DNA of 64,000 nt from REEB95 sp963785735 (lineage in GTDB: Bacteria > Pseudomonadota > Alphaproteobacteria > ATCC43930 > CGMCC-115725): the NCBI GenBank assembly GCA_963785735.1, contig CAWAWJ010000001.1, positions 496,001 to 560,000 on the forward strand. Direction: 5' to 3'. Of the stretch, positions 25,474-34,060 are shown piece by piece. The notes below the pieces were generated by a model. It was not told the DNA's origin and made no database searches. It worked only from the letters and a program-made list of their open reading frames with translations. Each line of letters begins with the position of its first letter. Positions within the stretch are counted from its first letter, which is position 1. A program made the translations under genes and the position numbers.

Positions 25474-26001
25474 ATGCCCGATAAATCCAGCCGGCGCGCC
25501 CTGCCCGGGTCGCCCTCGCCATCCGCCGGGTTCGGCGAAAACGCCGTCCGGGACATTTCGGGCGCGCTCAACGGCGTCCTCGCGGACCTTTTCGCCATCT
25601 ACATGAAGACGAAGAATTTCCATTGGCACATGAGCGGGCCGCATTTCCGCGATTATCACCTGCTGCTCGACGAGCAGTCGGACCAGATTTTCGCCATGAC
25701 CGACGTCATCGCCGAGCGCGTCCGCAAGATCGGCGGCCAGACGCTGCGCTCGATCGGCGAGATCGCCCGCCTGAAGCATGTCGCGGACAACGACGCGCCC
25801 TACGTCACGCCGCAGGACATGCTTGCCGAGCTGCGCGAGGACAACACCGAATTGGCCAAGCGCATGCGCGTGGCGCACGAGCTTTGCGCCGAGCACGGCG
25901 ACGTGGCGACGACCAGCCAGCTCGAGGTCTATATCGACGAGACCGAACGCCGGGCCTGGTTCCTTTACGAGGCAAGCCATAATCCGCCCGGCGGCGCGTG
26001 A
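25474..26001 (+). CDS. dps: Dps-family ferritin-like DNA protection protein
   Basis: 175 residues with a near-perfect ribosome site (AAGGAGGT). The ferroxidase-site residues of Dps are present in KTKNFHWHMSGPHFRDYHLLLDEQSDQIFAMTDVIAERVRKIGG (His, Asp and Glu at the dimer interface). An about 25-residue basic/proline tail at the N-terminus could contact DNA. Dps dodecamers oxidise Fe(II) with peroxide, store iron and coat DNA in stress. It is monocistronic and convergent with gshB. Confidence 0.92.
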   Translation: MPDKSSRRALPGSPSPSAGFGENAVRDISGALNGVLADLFAIYMKTKNFHWHMSGPHFRDYHLLLDEQSDQIFAMTDVIAERVRKIGGQTLRSIGEIARLKHVADNDAPYVTPQDMLAELREDNTELAKRMRVAHELCAEHGDVATTSQLEVYIDETERRAWFLYEASHNPPGGA

Positions 26002-26080
26002 GCCGGGGGCGGCCTGAATTCGGCCGCGCCATCGTGCGAAGCAAGCCAAGGGCGCGTGAGCCGGGCGCGGCGGCGGCGGC

Positions 26081-27031
26081 TTAGCGCTTTTTCTTCAGGC
26101 GCTTCTCGATCGCGTCCCACACCTTGGCTTCGAGCTTGACGCCGTCGAGCTTGTTGATCTCCTGGATGCCGGTCGGCGAGGTCACGTTGATCTCGGTCAG
26201 GTAATCGCCGATCACGTCGATGCCGACGAAGACGAGCCCGAGATCGCGCAACCGGGGGCCGATGGCGGCGCAGATGTCGCGGTCGCGCTTCGAGAGCGGC
26301 GATTTTTGCGCCTTGCCGCCGACATGGAGATTGGCGCGCGCCTCGCCCTGGGCCGGCACGCGCAACACCGCGCCCAACGGCTCGCCCTCGACCAGGATAA
26401 TGCGCTTGTCGCCTTGGCGTATCTCGGGAAGATAACGCTGAACCATGACCGGCTCGCGATAGAGCTGGGTGAACATTTCCAAAAGCGCGTTCAGGTTCTC
26501 GTCATCGGGCCGGAGATGGAACACCCCCGCGCCGCCATTGCCGAAGAGCGGCTTCAGGATGATGTCGCCGTGGACTTTGCGGAAATCGCGGATCGAGCCG
26601 GCATCGCTCGAAATCAGCGTCTCGGGCATCAAGCCCGTGAAATGGGTGGCGAAGAGCTTTTCGGGCGCGTTCCGGACGCTCACCGGATCATTCACCACCA
26701 GAACCTTGCCGCTCACATGCTCCAAAAGATGGGTCGCGGTGATGTAGGCCATGTCGAAGGGCGGATCCTGGCGCATCAGGATCACGTCCATGGTCTCGAG
26801 ATCGAGAATTTCCGCCGTGCCGAGCGCGAGCGGCGTTCCGCCCGCGCGGCTCGCCTTCAAGGGCCGGGCAGTCGCGGTGAGCTTGCCCTGGGCCAAATTC
26901 AAATCGCGCGGCAGGTAATGATAGAGGCGATATCCCCGCGCCTCGGCTTCGAGCGCCAGGACAAAAGTCGAATCGGCGGCGGGGTTGATCCGCTCGACCG
27001 GGTCCATCTGGATCGCGACCTTGAGGCTCAT
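26081..27031 (-). CDS. gshB: Glutathione synthetase
   Basis: 316 residues, standard length. The N-terminus KVAIQMDPVERINPAADSTF is the typical GshB opening, followed by RQDPPFDMAYI, the ATP-grasp core (DIILKPLFGNGGAGVF) and DVIGDYLTEINVTSPTGIQEI (metal and glycine site). It joins gamma-glutamylcysteine and glycine with ATP. The ATG overlaps the stop of the BON-domain gene by 4 bp, giving a coupled pair in the cluster rsmI-yraN-BON-gshB. Confidence 0.95.
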   Translation of the reverse strand: MSLKVAIQMDPVERINPAADSTFVLALEAEARGYRLYHYLPRDLNLAQGKLTATARPLKASRAGGTPLALGTAEILDLETMDVILMRQDPPFDMAYITATHLLEHVSGKVLVVNDPVSVRNAPEKLFATHFTGLMPETLISSDAGSIRDFRKVHGDIILKPLFGNGGAGVFHLRPDDENLNALLEMFTQLYREPVMVQRYLPEIRQGDKRIILVEGEPLGAVLRVPAQGEARANLHVGGKAQKSPLSKRDRDICAAIGPRLRDLGLVFVGIDVIGDYLTEINVTSPTGIQEINKLDGVKLEAKVWDAIEKRLKKKR

Positions 27032-27747
27032 TTGAGCGGCGTCACCACGATTTCGCCGCGCGGCGTCGGCGCGTTGGGCGAGGTGTCGCCCGGGGAGGAT
27101 TGCGGCGCGAGCGCGCCGGCGTTCGCGGATCCGGCGTCTCCGCCCGCGGCGCCGAGGATGCGGATATAGGAGACGACGCGCTTCACCCCGTTCATGTTGC
27201 GCCCGTAATTGATGACGCGGTCGAGCTCGGCCTGGTCGCGCGCCGTGCCGATGATGAATACCACGCCGCCCGCCGTGGTGACGATGTAGTTGTTGGAATG
27301 AACGTCGCTGGCGGTCAAGAGCTCGGCGTTCAGATGCTGGGTGATATAGCCGTCATGCACGTTGTTCGTGAAGCTGCCGCCCGGGCCGACGGTAATCTCG
27401 TTATAGACCTCCTTGATGCCCGGCGCCTGGTTGGCGCGGTTGAACGCCTCCTCGCTCCAGCTCTCGCTCGGGACCCGCCCGGTGAGCAGCACGCGCGCCT
27501 GATAGGCGTGGCAATTGAGATCGTCGTTGAGCTGGCTGTTGAAATCGGTCCAGGCCTTGTTGATGGTGGCGCACAGCACGGTGTCGTCGAGATTATCCTT
27601 CATCGTGCGGTCTTCGGTCGCGACATAGCCGATGCTGGCGCCGCTTCCGACCACCGCCACCGGCAGGCAGCCGGCGAGAGGCAGCATCAGGCACACGGCC
27701 GGAATCAGGCCTTTGCCGCCGCGCGAAGAGAAATGAAAACCAAACAA
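27028..27747 (-). CDS. Double BON-domain lipoprotein (DolP/OsmY-like)
   Basis: 239 residues from a TTG at 27747 with GAGGAG 8 bp upstream; this start puts the signal peptide (lipobox LPLAGC) at the N-terminus, whereas the ATG 27 codons earlier adds a tail without signal character. Two BON domains follow: about 55-120 (ATINKAWTDFNSQ to EVYNEITVG) and about 130-205 (HLNAELLTASDV to GVKRVVSYIRI). BON proteins bind anionic phospholipids and support outer-membrane integrity. A proline/serine-rich tail ends the protein. It is translationally coupled to gshB. Confidence 0.82.
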   Translation of the reverse strand: MFGFHFSSRGGKGLIPAVCLMLPLAGCLPVAVVGSGASIGYVATEDRTMKDNLDDTVLCATINKAWTDFNSQLNDDLNCHAYQARVLLTGRVPSESWSEEAFNRANQAPGIKEVYNEITVGPGGSFTNNVHDGYITQHLNAELLTASDVHSNNYIVTTAGGVVFIIGTARDQAELDRVINYGRNMNGVKRVVSYIRILGAAGGDAGSANAGALAPQSSPGDTSPNAPTPRGEIVVTPLK

Positions 27748-27834
27748 GGCGTGCTCCTCGAAACTGGATAACGGCCCGCCATGAAATAACGGCATTGCGT
27801 CAATATCGGGGCAAGACTCCGAAAGCAAGGTCCT

Positions 27835-28239
27835 TTACGCCTCCGGCCGCCAGGCGTCCGGGATATGACGCGGCCAGGAGCCGGGCGCGACCAGCATGAC
27901 GTCGAAGCGCAGCTGCGAGTCGCGCAGAGCCGGATGAATCGCCAAGAAATTCTCGAACGCGCGGACGATGCGCGCGCGCTGGCGCCACAGAACCGATTCG
28001 CCGGCGCGGGCGTGATCGGCGCGCGCCTTCACCTCGACCGCGGCGAGGATGGCGCCCCGCTTTGCAATCAGATCGATCTCGCCGGCGGGAGAGCGATAAC
28101 GCCGGGCGAGAATGCGATAGCCCTTCAAGCGCAGCGCCCACAGACAAAGCGTTTCCGCCCACAGGCCGCGGCGGAAGGACCCCCGGCCGCGCTCAGCGCG
28201 GCTCAAGACCGAACCGCCGCGTTGCCGCCGGCCGCTCAC
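27835..28239 (-). CDS. yraN: UPF0102 family endonuclease-like protein YraN
   Basis: 134 residues. The GTG at 28239 overlaps the rsmI stop (GTGA), and the reading frame becomes UPF0102-like from RGLWAETLCLWALRLKGYRILARRYRSPAGEIDLIAKRG. The restriction-endonuclease-like signature GEIDLI...VEVKAR is complete. YraN proteins form part of an rsmI-yraN neighbourhood across proteobacteria; the molecular role is not settled. The frame stays open far upstream inside rsmI, which is a shadow. Confidence 0.9.
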   Translation of the reverse strand: MSGRRQRGGSVLSRAERGRGSFRRGLWAETLCLWALRLKGYRILARRYRSPAGEIDLIAKRGAILAAVEVKARADHARAGESVLWRQRARIVRAFENFLAIHPALRDSQLRFDVMLVAPGSWPRHIPDAWRPEA

Positions 28240-29201
28240 CCTTGCTCGCCCTTCAACTGGAGCGCCCGGGCATAGACCGCGCGGCGCGGCAACCCGGTCG
28301 CCGCCGCGACATCCGCCACGGCTTGGCGCAGGCTGGTGCGGGAAAGAGCGGCCGCCAGATCGCGGTCGAGCGCCTCGCCGCCGGATGGGACGGCATCGCC
28401 CTCGGGCGGCCCGACCGCCACCACCAACTCGCCCTTGGGCGCGCCCTGCTCCCGGTAATACGCCGCGAGTTCGGCCAGAGTGCCGCGTCTCACTTCTTCG
28501 TAGAACTTGGTCAACTCGCGCGTCACCGCCGCGGGCCGGGCGCCCAGCATCTCGGCCATGTCGGCGAGAGAATCCTTCAGGCGCGGCGCGCTTTCGTAGA
28601 ACAGCAGCGTAGCATGCACGGATTTCCATTCCCGCAAGACACGCTTGCGCGCGGCCGATTTGGGCGGCAGGAAACCGGCGAAGGCGAAGGCGTCGGGCGG
28701 CAGGCCCGACAGCACCAGGGACGCGAGCGCCGCCGAGGCCCCGGGGATTGCGGTCACGGCCACGCCCTCGCCGATGGCGGCGCGCACCAGCTTGTAGCCC
28801 GGATCGGAGACGAGCGGCGTGCCCGCATCCGAGACCAGGGCCAAGGCCTCGCCCGCCTTGAGGCGGCGGAGGATTTCCGGCCGCGCTTCAGCGGCGTTGT
28901 GGTCGTGATAGGGGATTTTGCGCGCGGATATGCCGTAAGCGGCAAGCAGTTTGCCGGTGACCCGCGTATCCTCGCACAGCACGGCCGAGACCGAGGCGAG
29001 GGTTTTGAGCGCGCGCAGCGTGATGTCGCCAAGATTGCCGATGGGCGTCGAGACCACATAAAGCCCGGGAGCGAGTTTACTTGGAAGGGCGGCCTCTATA
29101 GGCTCTTGGCCGAACGCCCGCGCCGCGAGGGAGACCGCGCCTGTTCCACCGCCGCTTTTTTTCGCCCGTTTCCCCGCGCCCGCGGCTTTTTCTCGCGGCA
29201 T
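28236..29201 (-). CDS. rsmI: 16S rRNA (cytidine-1402-2'-O)-methyltransferase
   Basis: 321 residues. Tetrapyrrole-methylase-like fold with YVVSTPIGNLGDITLRALKTL, CEDTRVTGKLLAAYGI, ALVSDAGTPLVSDPGYKLVRA and the SGLPPDAFAFAGFLPPK segment. It methylates the 2'-OH of C1402 in the decoding centre. The N-terminus carries an extra lysine-rich stretch of about 45 residues compared with E. coli; the ATG has AAAGGA 6 bp upstream, so the extension seems real. Its 5' end overlaps the likely start of the divergent LpoA-like gene. Confidence 0.93.
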   Translation of the reverse strand: MPREKAAGAGKRAKKSGGGTGAVSLAARAFGQEPIEAALPSKLAPGLYVVSTPIGNLGDITLRALKTLASVSAVLCEDTRVTGKLLAAYGISARKIPYHDHNAAEARPEILRRLKAGEALALVSDAGTPLVSDPGYKLVRAAIGEGVAVTAIPGASAALASLVLSGLPPDAFAFAGFLPPKSAARKRVLREWKSVHATLLFYESAPRLKDSLADMAEMLGARPAAVTRELTKFYEEVRRGTLAELAAYYREQGAPKGELVVAVGPPEGDAVPSGGEALDRDLAAALSRTSLRQAVADVAAATGLPRRAVYARALQLKGEQG

Positions 29202-30400
29202 GGCTGATCCTTTCCGCCTTCGCGCTGGTCTCCTGCTCGGGATTGACGATACCGGGACTGACGAAGCGCCCGCAAGCGTCCGCCCCGCCCGGCACGATAC
29301 TGCCGCAACAGCCGCTCGGGCCGGGCGTGGGGCCGCCCGGCACCCCCGGCGAGGCGCCGAGTCCTCCTTTGCCTGTGGCGTCGGGCGCGCCCAAGGTCGG
29401 GCTGCTGCTGCCGCTTTCGGGATCGAGCGCCGCGCTCGGCCAGGCCATGCTGCAAGCCGCGGAGATGGCGTTGTTCGACACGCCCGACAACGGCGTCGAG
29501 CTGCTGCCGCGCGACACCCAGGGCGGCGCGGCCGATGCCGCGCGCGACGTGATCGCGCAAGGCGCCAAGCTCATCATCGGTCCGCTTTTGGCCGCCGAGG
29601 TCGAGGCGGTGAAGCCGGTGGCGGCCGCGGCGCATGTGCCGGTGCTGGCCTTTTCCAACGCCGCGCAATATGCCGGCAACGGCGTTTTCCTCTTGGGATT
29701 CCAGCCGGGCCAGGAAATTTCGCGCGTGGTGCTGTTCGCCAAGGCCAAGGGCTATAGCCGCTTCGCCATGCTGGCGCCGCGCTCGCCCTATGGCGACATC
29801 GCGGTCAGCGCCTTCAAGGACGCGGTCCAGGCCGCGGGCGCTCAGCTCGCGCGCCTCGATTATTACGATCCGGCGGCGACCAATCTCGATCCCGTGGTCA
29901 AACGCTTCGCCGCCAACGCGAATTTCGACGCGCTGATGATTCCCGACGGCGACGGCCGGCTCAAGATGCTGGCGCCGCTTTTGCCCTATGACGACATCGA
30001 TCCCGACACCGTGAAGTTCCTCGGCACCGGGCTTTGGGACGAGCCCGGATTGGGCGTCGAGCCCGCGCTCAACGGCGGCTGGTACGCGGCGCCCGCGCCC
30101 GAGCCGCGCGCCGCGTTCCAGAGCCGCTATCTCACCCTTTATAAGCAACCGCCGCCGCGGCTCGCCACGCTGGGATACGACACCGCGGCGCTGGCGGTGG
30201 CGCTCGCCAAGGTGGCGCCCGATGGCGGCTATTCGCTCGACGCGCTCGCCAATCCCTCGGGTTTCAGCGGGCTCGACGGTCTGTTCCGGCTCAATCCCGA
30301 CGGCACGACCCAGCGGGGATTGGCCGTGCTCGAGGTGCATCGGGGCGTGCCGGTGGTGGTCGACCCGGCGCCCGCCAATTTCCAGGCGCTAGGCCAATAG
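29141..30400 (+). CDS. Penicillin-binding-protein activator (LpoA-like), lipoprotein, probable CTG start
   Basis: About 419 residues if translation begins at the CTG at 29141, which has AGGGAG 7 bp upstream. That start gives a full lipoprotein signal (basic N-terminus, LFLAAWLILSAFALVSC). The first conventional start in frame, TTG at 29243, lies just after the lipobox and would lose it; a stop at 29099 closes the frame upstream. The mature part is a type I periplasmic-binding fold (VGLLLPLSGSSAALGQAMLQAAEMALFD), as in the C-terminal domain of LpoA, which activates PBP1A. A PBP1A gene lies at 52.8 kb. Confidence 0.8.
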   Translation: MFHRRFFSPVSPRPRLFLAAWLILSAFALVSCSGLTIPGLTKRPQASAPPGTILPQQPLGPGVGPPGTPGEAPSPPLPVASGAPKVGLLLPLSGSSAALGQAMLQAAEMALFDTPDNGVELLPRDTQGGAADAARDVIAQGAKLIIGPLLAAEVEAVKPVAAAAHVPVLAFSNAAQYAGNGVFLLGFQPGQEISRVVLFAKAKGYSRFAMLAPRSPYGDIAVSAFKDAVQAAGAQLARLDYYDPAATNLDPVVKRFAANANFDALMIPDGDGRLKMLAPLLPYDDIDPDTVKFLGTGLWDEPGLGVEPALNGGWYAAPAPEPRAAFQSRYLTLYKQPPPRLATLGYDTAALAVALAKVAPDGGYSLDALANPSGFSGLDGLFRLNPDGTTQRGLAVLEVHRGVPVVVDPAPANFQALGQ

Positions 30401-31537
30401 GCTTCCCAGCACGGCGTTGAGGCGCTGGCGGCCGGCCTCGGTCGCGCGGAGCGCCTGCGCGTCGAGTTCGAGGAACCCGCCCTCGATGAGCGGCGCCAGC
30501 CGGCCGCGCCCGAAATCATCCTCGAAGGATCGCCCGGTGATGCCGAGGAAACGGTTTTGCGAAACCCCCTCGGCGAGCCGCAAGCCCATCATCAAAAGCT
30601 CGTCGCGGCGCATCGTGACCGACAAGCGCTCGAGCGCTTCGGTGCCGTGGCCTTTTTTTTCCACCGCCTCGAGCCAGGTTTCGGGCGCGCGGTATTGGCG
30701 CGCGGCGTAACGCCCCGGCCCGGCGTTGAGCCGGCCATGGGCGCCCGGGCCGATGCCGGCGTAATCCTGGCTGCGCCAATAGGCGAGGTTATGGCGGCAT
30801 TCCTGCCCGGGCCGGGCGTGGTTCGATATCTCATAGGCCGGCAAGCCCGCGGTCCCGAGAACCTCCTGCGTTACCTCATAGAGCGATCCCGCCTCTTCGT
30901 CGTCGGGCAAGATGAAATCGCCGCGCGCATGGGCGGGCGCGAAAGCCGTGCCGGGCTCGATGGTGAGCTGATAGAGCGAGAGATGGTCGCCGGCCAAGGC
31001 GAGCGCCTCGGACAATTCCGCCCGCCAGGATTGGGTTTCCTGCCCGGGCCGGGCATAGATGAGATCGAAGGAGAAACGCGGAAAAATATCGCGGGCGAGA
31101 TCGACCGCCTTGCGCGCCTCCTGGGTGTCGTGGCCGCGGCCGAGAAATTTGAGATCGCGGTCGTTGAGCGCCTGGACGCCGAGCGAGACGCGGTTGACGC
31201 CGGCCGCGCGCAATTCCCGGAATCGCGCCGCTTCGACCGAGGTGGGATTGGCCTCGAGCGTAATCTCGGCCTCGGGCGCGAAACCCCAGCGCGAGGATAT
31301 CCGCTCGATCAAAGCCGCCGCGGTCGAAGGATTCATCAACGAGGGCGTGCCGCCGCCGAAGAAGACCGTCGAGACCCGCGCGCCCTCGGTTTCGCCCGCC
31401 CAGTGATCGAGCTCGGCCAGGAGCGCGTTCTTCCAGCGCGCCTCATCGACGCCCTCGCGCACGTGGCTGTTGAAATCGCAATAGGGGCATTTCGATTTGC
31501 AGAACGGCCAGTGGATATAGAGCGCGAGCTCGCTCAC
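30389..31537 (-). CDS. hemW: Radical SAM heme chaperone HemW-like
   Basis: 382 residues. The radical-SAM cluster motif is CKSKCPYCDF near residue 13-22, followed by FFGGGTPSL and RVSLGVQALNDRDLKFLGRGH, all HemW/HemN-type. HemW proteins often lack coproporphyrinogen oxidase activity and act in heme delivery. The final domain with DRDE-like GGFLELD is present. The ATG overlaps the rdgB stop by 4 bp (ATGA); the 3' end overlaps the LpoA-like gene by 12 bp. Confidence 0.9.
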   Translation of the reverse strand: MSELALYIHWPFCKSKCPYCDFNSHVREGVDEARWKNALLAELDHWAGETEGARVSTVFFGGGTPSLMNPSTAAALIERISSRWGFAPEAEITLEANPTSVEAARFRELRAAGVNRVSLGVQALNDRDLKFLGRGHDTQEARKAVDLARDIFPRFSFDLIYARPGQETQSWRAELSEALALAGDHLSLYQLTIEPGTAFAPAHARGDFILPDDEEAGSLYEVTQEVLGTAGLPAYEISNHARPGQECRHNLAYWRSQDYAGIGPGAHGRLNAGPGRYAARQYRAPETWLEAVEKKGHGTEALERLSVTMRRDELLMMGLRLAEGVSQNRFLGITGRSFEDDFGRGRLAPLIEGGFLELDAQALRATEAGRQRLNAVLGSLLA

Positions 31538-32151
31538 GGCGCGAGACCCAGCCAGGCCTCGGCGAAAGCGGCGAAGGCCTTGGCGCGGTGGCTGATCTTG
31601 TGCTTCGCCTCGGGCTGCATTTCGCCGAAAGTCTCCGCCATCCCGTCGGGGAGGAAGATCGGGTCGTAGCCGAATCCGCGCGAGCCGCGCGGCGGAAAGA
31701 CCAGCTTGCCATGCGCCTCGCCGCGGAAGCTTTCGACCCGCCCATCGGGCCAGGCCAAGGACAGCACCGCCACGAAATGCGCGCGCCGGTCCTTCAGGCC
31801 CCCGAGCAGGCGCTCGATGCGGTTCATCGCCGCGGCGAAGTCCTTGGCGGCGCCCGCCCAGCGCGCCGAATGGATGCCGGGCTTGCCGCCCAGCGCCGGC
31901 ACGACCAAGCCGGAATCATCGGCCAAGGCGGGGAGCGAACTCGCCCGCGCCGCGACCTTGGCTTTCGCTTCGGCGTTTTCCTCGAAACTCGATCCGGTCT
32001 CGTTGGGCTCGATCAAGCCCAGCGACGCCGCCCCCACCGCGTCGACGCCATAGGGTTTCAGCAAAGCGGATATCTCGGCGAGCTTGCCGGGATTGTGGGA
32101 TGCCACGACCAGGCGCTGGCCGCGCAGGCCGCCCGTTTCCTTACGGGCCAA
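31534..32151 (-). CDS. rdgB: dITP/XTP pyrophosphatase (RdgB/HAM1)
   Basis: 205 residues from a TTG at 32151 with GAGGT 9 bp upstream; the frame extends further but that part is a shadow of rph. Family motifs: VVASHNPGKLAEI, SSFEENAEAKAK, ALADDSGLVVPALGGKPGIHSARWAG and GFGYDPIFLPDG. It removes non-canonical purine nucleoside triphosphates. The start overlaps rph by 11 bp; the end overlaps hemW by 4 bp, giving a tightly coupled rph-rdgB-hemW operon. Confidence 0.92.
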   Translation of the reverse strand: MARKETGGLRGQRLVVASHNPGKLAEISALLKPYGVDAVGAASLGLIEPNETGSSFEENAEAKAKVAARASSLPALADDSGLVVPALGGKPGIHSARWAGAAKDFAAAMNRIERLLGGLKDRRAHFVAVLSLAWPDGRVESFRGEAHGKLVFPPRGSRGFGYDPIFLPDGMAETFGEMQPEAKHKISHRAKAFAAFAEAWLGLAP

Positions 32152-32866
32152 GGCCCAAGACCTCGCGCTGCAACCCGATGAGCGAAGATATGCCGCTTCG
32201 CGCCAGGCCGAGCATGGCGTTGAATCGCTCTTCCGCGAAAGGTTCCTTCTCGGCGGTGGCCTGGATCTCGATGATGCCGCCCCGTCCGGTGATGACGAAA
32301 TTGGCGTCGGCCTCGGCGGTCGAATCCTCGGCATAATCGAGATCGAGCACCGAGGCGCCGCCGCAGATGCCGCAGGAGACCGCCGCGACCTGATCGGTCA
32401 AGGGCAGGCCCGGTAGCACGCCCTGGCCCATCAGGGTTTTCAAGGCAAGGTGGAGCGCCACATAGCTGCCGGTGATGGCGGCGGTGCGGGTGCCCCCATC
32501 GGCCTGAAGCACGTCGCAATCGATGCGGATCTGGCGCTCGCCCAAAGCCGCGAGGTCGGTCACGGCGCGCAAGGAGCGGCCGATCAGGCGCTGGATCTCG
32601 TGGGTGCGTCCGGTCTGGCGGCCGCGCGCGGCCTCGCGATCGGTGCGGGTGTGGGTCGAGCGCGGCAGCATGCCGTATTCCGCCGTCACCCAGCCGCGCC
32701 CGGTGTTCCTGAGGAAGGGCGGCGGCTTGTCCTCGACCGTGGCGCAGCACAGCACGCGGGTCTCGCCGAACGCGGCGAGGCACGAGCCTTCGGCGTATTT
32801 GGCGGCGTTGGGCTCGAGGCGCACCTCGCGCATGGCATCAACAGCACGGCCCGAGGGACGCGGCAT
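32141..32866 (-). CDS. rph: Ribonuclease PH
   Basis: 241 residues, standard length, ATG with GGAAAGG upstream. Motifs: MPRPSGRAVDAMREVRLEPNAAKYAEGSCL-type N-terminus, RGWVTAEYGMLPRSTHTR, RQTGRTHEIQRLIGRSLRA and the phosphate-binding IDCDVLQADGGTRTAAITG. It is the phosphorolytic exonuclease that trims tRNA 3' ends. Divergent from hrcA; the intergenic space is 132 bp. Confidence 0.95.
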   Translation of the reverse strand: MPRPSGRAVDAMREVRLEPNAAKYAEGSCLAAFGETRVLCCATVEDKPPPFLRNTGRGWVTAEYGMLPRSTHTRTDREAARGRQTGRTHEIQRLIGRSLRAVTDLAALGERQIRIDCDVLQADGGTRTAAITGSYVALHLALKTLMGQGVLPGLPLTDQVAAVSCGICGGASVLDLDYAEDSTAEADANFVITGRGGIIEIQATAEKEPFAEERFNAMLGLARSGISSLIGLQREVLGLGP

Positions 32867-32959
32867 GGGGTTCCTTTCCGGCTTGAACGGGGAGAAGCTA
32901 GTCCGCCGGGCCATGGGGGTAAAGGGCGGCTTGACCCATCCCCCGGATTGAGCCTTGGG

Positions 32960-32988
32960 TTGACCTAAGGGTGCGCCTTTCCTAAGTA
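32960..32988 (+). promoter_or_regulatory. Candidate promoter of hrcA
   Basis: TTGACC (32960-32965), a 17-base spacer and TAAGTA (32983-32988). The predicted start lies only a few bases before the hrcA ATG, so the transcript would be almost leaderless. No CIRCE inverted repeat was found here. Confidence 0.35.
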
Positions 32989-32998
32989 TGACGGGCCC

Positions 32999-34057
32999 AT
33001 GACCCAAATTCCCCCCAGGCCGATCGTCACCGAATTGAACGACCGCTCGCGCGAGATCTTCCGCCTGATCGTTGACGCCTATGTCGAGACCGGCGAGCCG
33101 GTGGGCTCGCGCACGCTGGCGCGCAAGGGCGGGCTCGATTTGTCGCCCGCCACCATCCGCAACGTCATGGCCGATCTGGAAGAGCAGGGGCTGCTCTTCG
33201 CGCCCCACACCTCGGCGGGCAGGCTGCCGACCGACGCCGGATTGAAGCTCTTCGTCAACGGGCTCCTCGAGCTGGGGGGCTTGAGCGAGGACGAGCGGCG
33301 CAACATCGAGGGCCGCTGCGCCGCCGCCGGCAAGAGCCTGTCGCAGGCGCTTGAAGAGGCCACATCGGCCTTGGCCGGGCTCTCGCGCTGCGCCGGCTTG
33401 GTCATCTCGCCCAAGATCGAACGGCCGCTGCGCCATATTGAGTTCGTGCCGCTGGCGCCGGGCCGCGCGCTCGTGGTGATGGTGAACGAGGACGGGGTGG
33501 TGGAAAACCGCATCATCGAGGTGCCGGCGGGGACCTTGCCCTCGACCATGGTCGCGGCCGGGAATTATTTGAATGCGCGGCTGGTGGGCCGCACCGTCGA
33601 GGAAGCGCGCTCGACGATCTTGAACGAGATATCGGCGTGGCGCGGCGAGATCGACCAATTGACCGCGAAGCTGGTCGCCGCGGGCCTCGCCTCCTGGGCG
33701 GGGGGATCGGAGCAGAGCGCGCTCATCGTCAAGGGCCAGGCGAAGCTCCTGGACGACGTGACCGCGCTCGGCGATTTGGAGCGGTTGCGCGCCCTCTTCG
33801 ACATGCTCGAGACCAAGGAGGCGATGGTGCGGCTTTTGGACGCGACGCGCGGCGGCCAGGGCGTCCATATCTATATCGGCGCCGACAATCCACTTTTCGG
33901 CGTGGCGGGGTGCTCGATGATCGTCGCGCCCTACAGCAATTCACGCGAGCAGGTGGTGGGCGCGATCGGCGTCATCGGCCCGACCCGCATCAATTACGCC
34001 CGGATCATCCCGATGGTGGATTATACCGCCAAGGTGATCGGCCGGATTTTGGGATAG
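32999..34057 (+). CDS. hrcA: Heat-inducible transcription repressor HrcA
   Basis: 352 residues. Winged-helix N-terminus (ELNDRSREIFRLIVDAYVETGEPVGSRTLA, LSPATIRNVMADLEEQGLL) followed by the HrcA GAF-like and dimerisation domains (HTSAGRLPTDAGLKLFVNGLL, HIYIGADNPLFGVAGCSMI, GAIGVIGPTRINYARIIPMVDY). HrcA binds CIRCE elements, usually before groESL. No CIRCE is visible in this window, including before dnaK, so its targets lie elsewhere. grpE follows by 3 bp. Confidence 0.95.
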   Translation: MTQIPPRPIVTELNDRSREIFRLIVDAYVETGEPVGSRTLARKGGLDLSPATIRNVMADLEEQGLLFAPHTSAGRLPTDAGLKLFVNGLLELGGLSEDERRNIEGRCAAAGKSLSQALEEATSALAGLSRCAGLVISPKIERPLRHIEFVPLAPGRALVVMVNEDGVVENRIIEVPAGTLPSTMVAAGNYLNARLVGRTVEEARSTILNEISAWRGEIDQLTAKLVAAGLASWAGGSEQSALIVKGQAKLLDDVTALGDLERLRALFDMLETKEAMVRLLDATRGGQGVHIYIGADNPLFGVAGCSMIVAPYSNSREQVVGAIGVIGPTRINYARIIPMVDYTAKVIGRILG

Positions 34058-34060
34058 AAA

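Noticed and set aside
28240..28629. Upstream extension of yraN
   Set aside because: That part is an alternative frame of rsmI; yraN homology begins just after the GTG at 28239.
29200..29757. 185-codon frame on the plus strand starting at ATG
   Set aside because: Out of frame with the LpoA-like gene and lacks any conserved fold; the neighbouring frame carries the lipobox and binding-protein motifs.
32867..32998. CIRCE element before hrcA
   Set aside because: No TTAGCACTC/GAGTGCTAA inverted repeat was found.
32867..33868. Apparent N-terminal extension of RNase PH
   Set aside because: The frame runs open through the antisense of hrcA; RNase PH has its standard length from 32866 with a ribosome site.
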